64,000 bases of DNA from Paenibacillus solanacearum (GTDB taxonomy: Bacteria; Bacillota; Bacilli; Paenibacillales; NBRC-103111). Shown in pieces: positions 8,793-17,231 of the stretch (position 1 is its first letter; every line of letters starts with the position of its first letter). A model generated the notes under the pieces. The model searched no databases, was not told where the DNA came from, and was given only the letters and a program-made list of their open reading frames with translations. Made by a program: the position numbers and the translations under genes. Location of the stretch: NCBI RefSeq assembly GCF_910593845.1, contig NZ_CAJVAS010000014.1, forward strand, positions 62,001 through 126,000. Reading direction: 5' to 3'.

Positions 8793-9599
8793 CTATCCTC
8801 CGCCGTACGGCCTTTTCCTGGATAGCTGTACCATATATTGAAAGTAGTCCGGCCGGTATACGGCGGACAGCACTTCGACCGGCTGCATCTCATGCGAATA
8901 CGTCACCCGCTCGATATGGAGCAGCGCGTCGTTTACAGCGACGCCGAGCTGCTCCGCTTCTTCCTCGCTGGCATTGACCGCGCTGATCATCTGTTTGGCT
9001 TCGTTCAGCGGAATGCCCAGCTCTTCCTCCAGCACCTTATACATCGCGATCGAGGTTAAATCCCGCGTTTCCAGTTCGAGCCCGATTTCCGGCGGGAAGT
9101 ACGCGTGCTCGATTGCAATCGGCTTGCCGTCGGCGAGCCGGAGCCGCTTCAGCGCCCAGGCCGCCCGCTGGTTCAAGCTTGCCTTCACCTGCTCCGGCAG
9201 CTTGTTGGTCATCCCTTGGCCGATGATGCGGGCACCGGGCGCGAATCCCGCTTCCTCGATCGTTTCGGTGAAGCCCATAAGCTGTCCGACCCAGCGCTCC
9301 GCATGATTCGTCTTGAGGAACGTTCCCCGTCCCCTTTCGCGGACGAGCAGCCCTTCCTCCACCAAACTTTGCAGTGCGCTGCGCACCGTGACCCTGCTGA
9401 CGCCGAACCGTTTGACCAGCTCGTGCTCGGTGGGCATTTTCCCCGTTTCGTCGACCAATCCGTCGTGCAGCGCTTCATGCCGAATAATATCGCGGATTTG
9501 CAGATGAAGCGGCATGCCGCTTTGGGGGTCGATCGTTCGTTTGGGCGCTGCGCCATTGGCGCCGCCGTTCGTCTGTTCATTCATCGATCTATACGCCAT
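8793..9599 (-). CDS. GntR/HutC-family transcriptional regulator with UTRA ligand domain
   Basis: A 268-aa regulator. The N-terminal winged helix (residues about 25-95) has the GntR signature KMPTEHELVKRFGVSRVTVRSALQSLVEEGLLVRERGRGTFL. Residues about 115-255 form a UTRA sensor domain, ending AVYRPDYFQYMV. UTRA domains bind sugars or amino sugars and usually control catabolic genes. The gene is 55 bases downstream of the arylsulfatase gene and probably regulates it. AGAAAGGA abuts the ATG, an unusually short spacing; an ATG five codons further in is an alternative start. Confidence 0.93.
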   Translation of the reverse strand: MAYRSMNEQTNGGANGAAPKRTIDPQSGMPLHLQIRDIIRHEALHDGLVDETGKMPTEHELVKRFGVSRVTVRSALQSLVEEGLLVRERGRGTFLKTNHAERWVGQLMGFTETIEEAGFAPGARIIGQGMTNKLPEQVKASLNQRAAWALKRLRLADGKPIAIEHAYFPPEIGLELETRDLTSIAMYKVLEEELGIPLNEAKQMISAVNASEEEAEQLGVAVNDALLHIERVTYSHEMQPVEVLSAVYRPDYFQYMVQLSRKRPYGGG

Positions 9600-9654
9600 T
9601 CCTTTCTGCCGGCAATCGCTGATGCCGAATTGCGGTGTGTCCGGCTGCCGCCTC

Positions 9655-11283
9655 TCAATGCGGCGCCTGTTCTTCCTCCCAGAAGGCTTGAACCCCGTTT
9701 CGCTTCAGAATGTCCACGATTTTATGCCGCGGCACCACCTTGCAGCGTGCAGCCCAAGCCTCGTATTGCTCGCTCATCTCCTTCACCCGCTCCGGGTAAA
9801 CGCCGGCCAAATCGTTCATCTCCGTCCGGTCGGCCTCCATGTCGAACAATTCCCAATCGCTTGGATAATTACGCACCAGCTTCCACTTGCCAGCCCGCAC
9901 GCAAGCATTGCCTTCATGCTCCATATACAATGGCTTGCGTTCGAACGTATCGGAAGCGATTACCGGAACTAAGCTTTGTCCTTCCAGCGGCAAAATCGCG
10001 TTCCCCTTGTACGCCGCCGGGTAGGACGAGCCGGTAAGCTCCAGCACGGTGGCCATCACGTCGGTCAGTTGCGCAGGGGTATGCCGCAAAGCCCCCTTCT
10101 CGGCGATGCCGGCCGGCCAATGCACAATGAACGGCGTCGCAATGCCGCCTTCGTGCGCCCAATGCTTATACAGTCTAAACGGCGTATTTGACAGATTCGC
10201 CCACGCTTTGCCGTAGCTTTGGTATGTATTTTCAGGGCCCGGCATGATGTGCGGATGGTTGCCGAAAACGACGTCCTCCCCTTGGCGGGTTTTCAGCTTG
10301 GCGATCATCAACTGGTCCACCAGCTCTTCGCCGCTCACGTTCACTGGAATATCCTCCGCACACGCGCCGTTGTCGGATAAAAAGATTATGACCGTATTTT
10401 CGAGCTGTCCCGTCTGCTCCAGCGATCGTATGATTTTGCCGATGCCTTGATCCATCCGGTCGATTTGCGCCGCGTATACCTCCATGCAGCGGAGCAGCCA
10501 TTCCTTATGCTCGGCGTCTTCCCAAGCCGGTTGGCTCGCATCGCGCCCGGTCAATCGCCAGGACGGATCAATGAGACCCATGTCGATCATTCGCTGCAGC
10601 CGTTCCTCTCTGAGCCGGTCCCAGCCTGAATCGAAGCGCCCCTTGTACTTGGCGATATCCTCCTCATGCGCGTGCAGCGGCCAGTGGGGCGCCGTATAAG
10701 CGACATACTGGAAGAACGGCTGGTCCGGATGCCGGGCCGTGTGGTCTTCAATATAGCGGACCGCCTGATCGCTGATCGCATCGGTGTAGAAGAAGTTCTC
10801 GTCCTCGGCCGCTTCATGCTCGATGTTATCGTTGCCGCGCGTCAACGTATTCGGATCGTAAAAGCTTCCCGCCCCGATAATCGTCCCGTAAAACTGATCG
10901 AATCCCCGCTGCATCGGCCACGCATCGGTCGGCTCGAGCAGGCTGCCGGCGATATGCCATTTGCCGCTCATATAGGTTGCGTAACCGCTTTCTTTCAACA
11001 CCTCGGCGATGGTCACGCATTCCTTGTTCAAGTTCCCCGGATACCCTTCCGGCCCCATATCGTACGTCAGGACGCCAATCCCGGTTTGATGCGGATGCAG
11101 TCCCGTCAGCAGCGAAGCGCGGGAGGGGCTGCACCGGGCCGTGTTGTAAAATTGCGTGAACCGCAAGCCGCTTGCCGCAAGCTGGTTCAAATGCGGCGTA
11201 TCCACTTCCCCTCCGTAGCATCCAATGTCGGAATACCCCATGTCATCATTTAAAATAAGTACAATGTTTGGCTTTCGATCCAC
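9655..11283 (-). CDS. S1-family sulfatase (arylsulfatase A-like)
   Basis: A 542-aa sulfatase of the alkaline phosphatase superfamily. Metal ligands sit in LNDDMGYSDIG (residues 12-20), and the formylglycine motif CSPSRASLLTG begins at Cys51, which a sulfatase-modifying enzyme must oxidise. SDNGA and HWALHEGG-type blocks follow in the middle. There is no signal peptide, so it is probably cytoplasmic. The chosen GTG (11281-11283) has GGGAGAGG 10 bases upstream; ATGs at 11316 and 11400 lack sites. It heads a run with a GntR regulator. The length and CSPSR motif resemble arylsulfatases acting on sulfated sugars, but substrate position cannot be predicted. Confidence 0.93.
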   Translation of the reverse strand: MDRKPNIVLILNDDMGYSDIGCYGGEVDTPHLNQLAASGLRFTQFYNTARCSPSRASLLTGLHPHQTGIGVLTYDMGPEGYPGNLNKECVTIAEVLKESGYATYMSGKWHIAGSLLEPTDAWPMQRGFDQFYGTIIGAGSFYDPNTLTRGNDNIEHEAAEDENFFYTDAISDQAVRYIEDHTARHPDQPFFQYVAYTAPHWPLHAHEEDIAKYKGRFDSGWDRLREERLQRMIDMGLIDPSWRLTGRDASQPAWEDAEHKEWLLRCMEVYAAQIDRMDQGIGKIIRSLEQTGQLENTVIIFLSDNGACAEDIPVNVSGEELVDQLMIAKLKTRQGEDVVFGNHPHIMPGPENTYQSYGKAWANLSNTPFRLYKHWAHEGGIATPFIVHWPAGIAEKGALRHTPAQLTDVMATVLELTGSSYPAAYKGNAILPLEGQSLVPVIASDTFERKPLYMEHEGNACVRAGKWKLVRNYPSDWELFDMEADRTEMNDLAGVYPERVKEMSEQYEAWAARCKVVPRHKIVDILKRNGVQAFWEEEQAPH

Positions 11284-11495
11284 TCGCCATCGCCCTCTCC
11301 CATCGTTATTTGTCATAACAAAGATGAATTGTATTATCATTTGTATTAATGTGTTTATGTTATAACAATATGATTTGATTTTCAATACGATTTTTTCCAA
11401 GCTTTGCCTCCGCGTTTAATTCAAACCGGTTCGGCGAATAATACGACCGGCGCTGTCCCTGGAATTACCGGCTCAGCGGAAAGGAGGGTTGTTCC

Positions 11496-11606
11496 ATGGA
11501 GCCTGAAGAACGGGAACCGGCGGAAGAAACGATCGTGGAGGAAGCCGAGCCAGAGCAAGAAACGTCAGAAGGGCATGCTCATATCGAGTGGGCGGGGTAT
11601 ATTTAG
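11496..11606 (+). CDS. Small acidic protein, 36 aa, unknown
   Basis: A 36-codon frame with a strong ribosome site (GAAAGGAGGG, 7 bases before ATG) and a hairpin terminator 78 bases after the stop. The product is very acidic (MEPEEREPAEETIVEEAEPE at the N-terminus) and ends GHAHIEWAGYI, with no hydrophobic segment. I do not recognise the family. The good site and an in-place terminator support real expression. It is the only plus-strand gene between the sulfatase and cdaS, so it would be monocistronic. Confidence 0.6.
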   Translation: MEPEEREPAEETIVEEAEPEQETSEGHAHIEWAGYI

Positions 11607-11683
11607 TCGTACAGGTCCGCCCGGATGGATCGAGCAAATTGGATGATCATCCTGGAGAGGATGCCCCTGCCGGGCATACCGAA

Positions 11684-11714
11684 AGAAGCCATGCGGGCCG
11701 CATGGCTTCTTTTC
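11684..11714. terminator. Terminator between the 36-aa ORF and cdaS
   Basis: A perfect 11-bp stem (AGAAGCCATGC / GCATGGCTTCT) has a 5-base loop and TTTT on the plus-strand side. On the minus strand the tail is TTTC, so it may also serve cdaS. Confidence 0.8.
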
Positions 11715-11721
11715 CGTGCGT

Positions 11722-12327
11722 TCAGGCGAGGGCGAATGCGTACAATTTGCCGTTCAAGCAAAAGGAAGCTCTCCCGGTCTCTTCCGAGACGACGATCGCC
11801 AGCGCATCGCACCGCTCGGTAATTCCAATCGCCGCCCGGTGGCGCGTGCCGAGCTTTTTCTCGGAGGCAAGCGCGCTTAACGGCAGCACGTTCGCCGCCG
11901 ATACGAGCTTGTTCTGCCTGATCCGCACCGCTCCGTCATGCAGCGGAGCGCCCGGCACGAATACGGATTCCAGCAAAGCCGGGCTTAATTCGGCATCGAC
12001 CGGAATTCCCGCCGTCACCCAGTCGTCGAGCGAATCGCCGCGCTCCACGACGATAAGCGCGCCGTGTCTTCGCTCGGACAGCCGGCGGACGCAAATCGAA
12101 ATATCCGTATATTTATCGGTATAGGCGGACAAATAGCATTTCAAATAAAAAGCGGCCGCCATCGACTCGGTCGTCGCCAGCTCCGCGCTGATCTGCTGAA
12201 ATTCGTTCAGTAGGCACTGCTTGTCCTGCTCCAGCTCCGTGATGGCGACCTTCATCTTACCGACCAGGCCCAAGAGCCGTTCCTTAAGCTCCAGCTTGAG
12301 CGGCGAGAAATCGCATGTGTGCTCCAT
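11722..12327 (-). CDS. cdaS: Sporulation-type diadenylate cyclase CdaS
   Basis: A 201-aa soluble protein that makes c-di-AMP from two ATP. The N-terminal 60 residues form two helices, as in Bacillus CdaS, where they hold an autoinhibited hexamer. The DAC domain follows, with LHDGAVRI (DGA motif) and GTRHRAAIGITE (RHR motif), both needed for activity. CdaA and DisA are excluded by the absence of transmembrane helices and of DNA-binding domains. In Bacillus, cdaS is made in the forespore under sigma-G and supports germination; I could not find a convincing sigma-G promoter here. AAGGA lies 9 bases before the ATG. Confidence 0.92.
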   Translation of the reverse strand: MEHTCDFSPLKLELKERLLGLVGKMKVAITELEQDKQCLLNEFQQISAELATTESMAAAFYLKCYLSAYTDKYTDISICVRRLSERRHGALIVVERGDSLDDWVTAGIPVDAELSPALLESVFVPGAPLHDGAVRIRQNKLVSAANVLPLSALASEKKLGTRHRAAIGITERCDALAIVVSEETGRASFCLNGKLYAFALA

Positions 12328-12464
12328 AGGTCACGTTCCTTTTAGCGACGAAGATTTAGGCCGGCCCCGCCGGCTTCTCTGTTGGTTAGCTTTGCCTGCC
12401 GCGCCCGCCAATATACGGCAGCACCGGGCACGCCAGGCCCGACGGCCTCATCATGCAAAAACAC

Positions 12465-12507
12465 CAAAAAACGAACGCGCGGATGTGACTCTGTCCGCAG
12501 CGTTCGT
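12465..12507 (-). terminator. Terminator of the sugar isomerase gene
   Basis: ACGAACGC (12471-12478) pairs with GCGTTCGT (12500-12507) and GCGGA pairs with TCCGC inside. On the minus strand the hairpin is followed by TTTTTT (12465-12470). Confidence 0.88.
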
Positions 12508-12528
12508 CCTGTACGGCCGGTTGCGCCG

Positions 12529-13338
12529 TTAATCGAGCTTCCTCATATAGTCGACATATTGCGGGAAAGCAATGTCCGCCTCCTGCAGATCCGGATGCCA
12601 TTTCTTCTCCCATTCCAGCGTGTAATATCCTTCATAGCCGCTGCGGTGCAGCAGCCTGTACATCGACTCCAGCGGGACATCGCCCTCGCCGGCCAGACAA
12701 TATTGAAACGGGCGTCCGCTATCCGGCTTCACGATGGAGTCCTTTACATGCGTGTATTGTATCCAGCGGCCCAAGGTCGCCCATGTATCCTCCGGCTGCT
12801 CCCCGGCCATCCGGTACGGATGGTGCAAGTCCCACAGCACGCCAACGGCCTCCGGGTCCACCTGTTCCATGACCGCAAGCACGTCGCCGCACGAAGTCCA
12901 GTCGTCATGCGTCTCCAGCAGCAGCTTCGCACCATATTGTTTGGCCACGGCGCCCAGCTCGTGGAAGTGCCGCACCATGATTTGCACCGCTTCCTCGCGT
13001 TCGGTGCCTTTGATCGAGCCGCCGAACACGCGAATATACGGCGTTTCGAAGAGCGCGCACAGCTTGGCGTACGCTTCGATCTCGAGCAGCTGACTCTCTA
13101 TCGTATCGCGGGAGAATACCTTCACCGAACTGGAAAAGCACGATACTTCCAGCCCGGCAGCCCTGATCTCGTCGCGCGTTTGCCGGGCCGATTCGGCGAA
13201 CGCCGGCAGCTTGTAAATGTTCATCTCTCCGGCCACGCCGCGAAAATCGACCGCGTCAAAGCCGTATTCCGCAGCCCTTCGAATAATCAGATCCAGCTCC
13301 CAGTCGGGACATCCCAAAGTGGTAAACGATAATTTCAC
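12529..13338 (-). CDS. Sugar phosphate isomerase/epimerase family TIM-barrel protein
   Basis: A 269-aa protein of the AP endonuclease family 2 / xylose isomerase-like TIM barrel superfamily. Typical features are LSFTTLGCPDWELDLIIRRA at the start, VDFRG, LLLETHDDW, LWDLHHPY, YTHVKDS, and GEGDVPLE near the C-terminus, giving the metal-binding Glu, Asp and His set. Relatives interconvert ketoses or inositol derivatives. The start is GTG at 13338, with GGAGGTGA 6-8 bases upstream. It is flanked by terminators, so it looks monocistronic. Substrate unknown; a role in sugar catabolism fits the neighbourhood. Confidence 0.9.
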   Translation of the reverse strand: MKLSFTTLGCPDWELDLIIRRAAEYGFDAVDFRGVAGEMNIYKLPAFAESARQTRDEIRAAGLEVSCFSSSVKVFSRDTIESQLLEIEAYAKLCALFETPYIRVFGGSIKGTEREEAVQIMVRHFHELGAVAKQYGAKLLLETHDDWTSCGDVLAVMEQVDPEAVGVLWDLHHPYRMAGEQPEDTWATLGRWIQYTHVKDSIVKPDSGRPFQYCLAGEGDVPLESMYRLLHRSGYEGYYTLEWEKKWHPDLQEADIAFPQYVDYMRKLD

Positions 13339-13477
13339 AGCTTGTCACCTCCGCGTATTATGAAACGCCAGGCCTATGACGATGGCCGGTCATCCGGTCA
13401 CGCCGCTTGCGCGGCGCCTATGTAAACGCATTCGGTTTCATTATATCGCTTCCCGTGCGGAAAAGGGAGACTGAAAA

Positions 13478-13507
13478 TAAAAAGTCCGCCTGCGCTGTCA
13501 GACGGAC
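13478..13507 (-). terminator. Terminator of the amino-acid-type binding protein gene
   Basis: GTCCGcCTG (13484-13492) pairs with CAGaCGGAC (13499-13507), followed on the minus strand by TTTTT. Confidence 0.8.
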
Positions 13508-13559
13508 GAATCATGGAGCGGTTATATGCGCAGCGGTCGGTCGAATCCCGCGCGGACAT

Positions 13560-14333
13560 TCATTTGCCGGGCAGCTTCGCCGGCTTCCCGCCGAACCATT
13601 TGCCGTACAGCGTCTCGTAGGTTCCGTCCTTGACGACTTTACCGATCGCCTGATTGATGCGGCCGATGTATTTGCTGCGCTTTTTGGCGATGATCGCGTA
13701 GCTCTCCTTATTCAGCACTTCGCCGGCGATCTTTACTTTGCCTTCTCCGCCGTTTTGCTGAAAATCATGCACGTTGCGCTCGTCGAAAATGACCGCATCC
13801 ACCGATTTGTTTTTCAACTGGTCATACGCTTCGGAAATATCCGGATACCCGCGCACTTCCTTGATCCCCGTTATGCCGCCGGCAAATGTATACGCGGTCG
13901 AGCCGGTTTTCGTCGCGATGACTTTATTCGCCAAATCGTCTTTCCCCTTGATCGGACTGTCGGCCTGCGTAAGGATGACCAAGCCCGTCTGAAAATACGG
14001 GTCAGAGAATACGAAATTGTCCTTGCGCGCCTTGTTCACCGTCATCCCGGCGATCGCCAAGTCGATCTTGCCCGCCTGCACGGCTTTGTTCAGCTCGCTT
14101 TGCTCCATCGGCACCAGCTCGTATTTCAAATTCGCTTCTTGGGAAATCGCCTGCCACAATTCCACCTCGAAGCCTTTGCTCTCTCCCCCTTCGGTATACG
14201 TGAACGGCCGGAAATTGCTTTCAATGCCTACCTTCAGCGTCTTGTTCGCCGCCGTGCAGCCTGCCGTTGCGATGATTACAGCCAGTAAAACGAACAGGCC
14301 GATCATCCACTTGCCCCGCAATCCATCCTTCAT
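13560..14333 (-). CDS. Polar amino acid-type ABC substrate-binding lipoprotein
   Basis: A 257-aa family-3 solute-binding protein. It has a hydrophobic signal and a lipobox ending ATAGC (Cys26 from the chosen start), then KVGIESNFRPFTY, LAIAGMTV, FSDPYF, and IGKVVKDGTYETLYGKWF at the end, all hallmarks of the glutamine/cystine-binding clan. The ATG at 14333 is 11 bases after AGGAGG; the ATG at 14342 is only 2 bases from it. No permease or ATPase genes flank it, so it is an orphan binding protein here. Confidence 0.9.
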   Translation of the reverse strand: MKDGLRGKWMIGLFVLLAVIIATAGCTAANKTLKVGIESNFRPFTYTEGGESKGFEVELWQAISQEANLKYELVPMEQSELNKAVQAGKIDLAIAGMTVNKARKDNFVFSDPYFQTGLVILTQADSPIKGKDDLANKVIATKTGSTAYTFAGGITGIKEVRGYPDISEAYDQLKNKSVDAVIFDERNVHDFQQNGGEGKVKIAGEVLNKESYAIIAKKRSKYIGRINQAIGKVVKDGTYETLYGKWFGGKPAKLPGK

Positions 14334-14559
14334 CGCTTTCATGACCTCCTCGTCTGGAAACAAAGGTATTCTTTGTCAATTTGGGCGCCATTATGCAGAT
14401 TCCGGCCGTCCCCACCGCTCGCTTTACATACAATCGGCATCGGGATGCCAACATAGCAATCGGTAAGAAATTTCGATTTGCCCCGTTTGCTACAATGAAA
14501 GCGAGAAGCAAAGAAATAATGAAATAATGAACAACGAAACCATGGAAAGGAAGTTGAAG

Positions 14560-14970
14560 ATGGCGAAGTTAACACCGTATATTTTTTCGGAGGATGCCCA
14601 GGCTCAGGCGCAATTTTATGTAAAGGCGCTCGGCGGGGAAATCTTGAATGTATCGACCTTCGGACAACTCCCCGACGCAAGCGAAGCGCTTAAGGACAAA
14701 GTGATGCATCTCGACATGATCGCCGCAGGGCTGCAATTTTTCATGTGCGACTGTCCAGCCGATCCGCCCGTTCACGGGAACGTGATCAATTTGAACCTTG
14801 AATTCGGTACGGAAGCCGAAGCCCGCCAGGCATTCGAACGGCTGGCGGAAGGCGGCATCGTGAAGCATCCGCTCAAGCAGGAGTTTTGGGGCTCGCTATT
14901 CGGACAAATCGAGGATAAATTCGGTGTTCATTGGATGATCACCTCCGAGGCCAAACCGGCACAGCCGTAA
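14560..14970 (+). CDS. VOC-family protein (PhnB / glyoxalase-like)
   Basis: A 136-aa vicinal-oxygen-chelate fold protein. It starts MAKLTPYIFSEDAQAQAQFYVKALGG and ends FGVHWMITSE, matching the PhnB-like (3-demethylubiquinone methyltransferase-like) group, usually written PYL.F.G.A.eA..FY. Function in this group is mostly unknown. AAAGGAAG lies a few bases before the chosen ATG; an upstream in-frame ATG at 14527 lacks a site. Single gene. Confidence 0.87.
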   Translation: MAKLTPYIFSEDAQAQAQFYVKALGGEILNVSTFGQLPDASEALKDKVMHLDMIAAGLQFFMCDCPADPPVHGNVINLNLEFGTEAEARQAFERLAEGGIVKHPLKQEFWGSLFGQIEDKFGVHWMITSEAKPAQP

Positions 14971-15041
14971 TCCTGAGCTGCCGGCTGTATGCCGCTCGGC
15001 ATTCGATGCGAAGGCACTTAAAGCCGAGCTTCTTCAAGCAA

Positions 15042-15088
15042 AAAGGACCTCTGCCTCCACTGCAGTTCAGTGGGGCTTGAGGTCCTTT
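15042..15088. terminator. Bidirectional terminator between VOC and PL6 genes
   Basis: AAAGGACCTC (15042-15051) pairs perfectly with GAGGTCCTTT (15079-15088), with a second stem CCACTG/CAGTGG inside. A/T runs on both sides suit the two convergent genes. Confidence 0.85.
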
Positions 15089-15198
15089 CATCGTTAGATC
15101 AGATCGTTCCCGCGTTACGCGAACGCTTGCAGGACAGCTCTTTATTTACCCGTATCACGATTGTTCGGAGACCGATTCCCTTCCGTCGCGCACGCGTC

Positions 15199-16950
15199 TC
15201 ATGCTCCGCGGCCTTTTCTTCTTCGCCCTCTGCCGATCCCCCAGACGAGAACGCCCGCTAGAACCACGCCGGCCGAGGCCATGTACATCGTATAGCCGCC
15301 GCTTCCCCCGCTCGCTTCCGTCGTCGCCTGGGGCGAACCCGACGCGGCCAGCCCTGCTGCCGGCGCGGTGCTGTTCGCGGATGCGGCGCTCGCCGACGCC
15401 TGGACCGCTGCAGTCGATGCAGACGAAGCGGCCGGCGCGGCCGCGGGCGGAGCCTCCAGCCACGACGGCCCGACCTGCCCGCGCGTGAGCGGCGCGCGCT
15501 CCGGCTTCGACGCCGACAGCTCATCCGCGCCGACGTCCTTCGCGCCGTCCCGGCTCTGTCCGTCCATATCCTTGTCGACGTAAGGAAACGACCCTTGCGC
15601 CTGATCCTTGACGGGACTTGCTGCCGAAGGACGGAACAGTCCGTCGCCGCTCATCGCGACAGCCGGGTCTTGCATCACGATCCCTTCGGGCACTGGGGTG
15701 ATGCCTAATCCCGCCCCGAACATCACATTGCCCTTATACGTCATGTTCGTCGGTTTGGACAACAGGTTAATTAAAGGAGCCGTTGTGCCGTAAATGACAT
15801 TGTTCGCGATCGTAATGCTGTCCGGCGGAACGTTATAGCCTTCGGACCCGACGCCGATATGCACGTTATTTTTATTGTTGACCAGCGTATTATGTACAAT
15901 CTCGGCATACCTCGCCTGCTTGTAGGTATGGAGCACCAGCTCGCCGCGGCTCGGATCCTCGTTATACTTCGGATCTCCGTTCATCAGGATGATTGCGGCG
16001 CTGAGCGGCTTATAGCTGCAGCCGATGCCGGATATGTAATTGTTGTACACTTTATGCCCGTAGCCGATAATGCGAATGCCGACCGTATTGCACAGATTGC
16101 CGCCCAAAATATAATTTCCGTATACCTCGCTGTTGTCCCCGTGCCGAAGAACGATGCCGCCCTGCGAATTGCGCAGCGTATTATAGCGGATGATGTTTTC
16201 CCACGACTTGACCGAGATGATCTCGGCTTCCCCGTTCGCTTCCTCGAACAAATTCGATTCCACTATCGTATTGGAAGCCCCACGGGAATATTCGCTCGTG
16301 CCGATGCGGATCGCCTCCGCGCCGTTTTTGCCGAAGACGGGAATTTTCCCGAAGTAATTGTAATCGATTTGATGGTAATCCCGGTCCTTGTCCGTGTCTC
16401 CGTACCTCCAGACGACAAGCAGCGCTCCGGCGTGATTTTTCCCCTCGAAATGGGAATGATCGACGCGGTTGTGCGTGCCGAACAGCGAAACCCATTTGTA
16501 ATCGGTATCCTTGCTCGGCGGGTTGTAGCCGATAATCTGGGTATTCGTCAAGCGCGAATGGTTGGCATGCTTGCCCGACCCGTCCCGGAATTCGACGATG
16601 CCGCCGTACGACGTATTCGGCAAGCCGCCGTCCTGAAAGCGCAGCCCGTCCACCACCCAATAATCTTTGCCGATGCGCAGGCGCGACGTTCCCGTGAGAA
16701 GCACCTTGCCCCCGGTTTCCGCCCGCAGCGTAATCTCCTTGCCGGGCTCGCCGCTGTTTCCGTTCAATCGGATGAGCGCATCTTTCCATGTCCCGTTCTT
16801 CATCACAATCGTATCCCCGGGCAGCGCCGCCTTCACCGCCTTATCAAGCTCATTGGAATCGCTTACAATATATTGCTCCGCATGAACGGGCAAACAGAAA
16901 AACAAGAAGCCAATGACGACAAAAGCATACAACACGACTGTTCTGAGCAT
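15199..16950 (-). CDS. Polysaccharide lyase family 6 (chondroitinase B / alginate lyase-like), membrane anchored
   Basis: A 583-aa secreted beta-helix lyase. Residues 1-25 are a signal peptide (cleavage near VHA-EQY). The body is PL6-like, with the catalytic Lys in SVKSWENIIRYN and Arg in VLRHGDNSEVYGNY, 21 residues apart, exactly the Lys250-Arg271 spacing of Pedobacter chondroitinase B. Residues about 485-545 are an Ala/Ser/Thr-rich linker, followed by a hydrophobic helix and a RGRRRKGRGA tail, which should anchor it to the membrane without an LPXTG site. The start at 16950 has AAAGGGGG 6 bases upstream. It is the last gene of the run solute-binding protein, GH50-like, PL6. Dermatan sulfate or alginate are the family substrates. 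Confidence 0.9.
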   Translation of the reverse strand: MLRTVVLYAFVVIGFLFFCLPVHAEQYIVSDSNELDKAVKAALPGDTIVMKNGTWKDALIRLNGNSGEPGKEITLRAETGGKVLLTGTSRLRIGKDYWVVDGLRFQDGGLPNTSYGGIVEFRDGSGKHANHSRLTNTQIIGYNPPSKDTDYKWVSLFGTHNRVDHSHFEGKNHAGALLVVWRYGDTDKDRDYHQIDYNYFGKIPVFGKNGAEAIRIGTSEYSRGASNTIVESNLFEEANGEAEIISVKSWENIIRYNTLRNSQGGIVLRHGDNSEVYGNYILGGNLCNTVGIRIIGYGHKVYNNYISGIGCSYKPLSAAIILMNGDPKYNEDPSRGELVLHTYKQARYAEIVHNTLVNNKNNVHIGVGSEGYNVPPDSITIANNVIYGTTAPLINLLSKPTNMTYKGNVMFGAGLGITPVPEGIVMQDPAVAMSGDGLFRPSAASPVKDQAQGSFPYVDKDMDGQSRDGAKDVGADELSASKPERAPLTRGQVGPSWLEAPPAAAPAASSASTAAVQASASAASANSTAPAAGLAASGSPQATTEASGGSGGYTMYMASAGVVLAGVLVWGIGRGRRRKGRGA

Positions 16951-17231
16951 ACGCAGCCCCCTTTTTCCAAACCTCATTGTCTATACAAAATTGTCTATAC
17001 AAAAAAACTGCAGAAACCTGCAATGCAGGCTCCACAGCCGATTGGAAACTCATTTCCATGCCAGCGTACATCGATTATAGGGGCGGGAAGCATTCTCTGT
17101 CAATAAAAGGGCTTGTCGTTAATTCGTCGAATTTAACCATGAACGGCGCCTTTGCGCTGCACGAGCTATGTGAATCGCTGTCTCGAGGTTTACAGTCGCT
17201 CACCGCCGCAGTGCCTCAAGGAAAGACGGAA

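Noticed and set aside
16979..17005. Direct repeat TGTCTATACAAAA upstream of PL6 as an insertion or attachment site
   Set aside because: Only two short copies with no inverted ends, integrase or duplicated flanks. It more likely belongs to an AT-rich leader.
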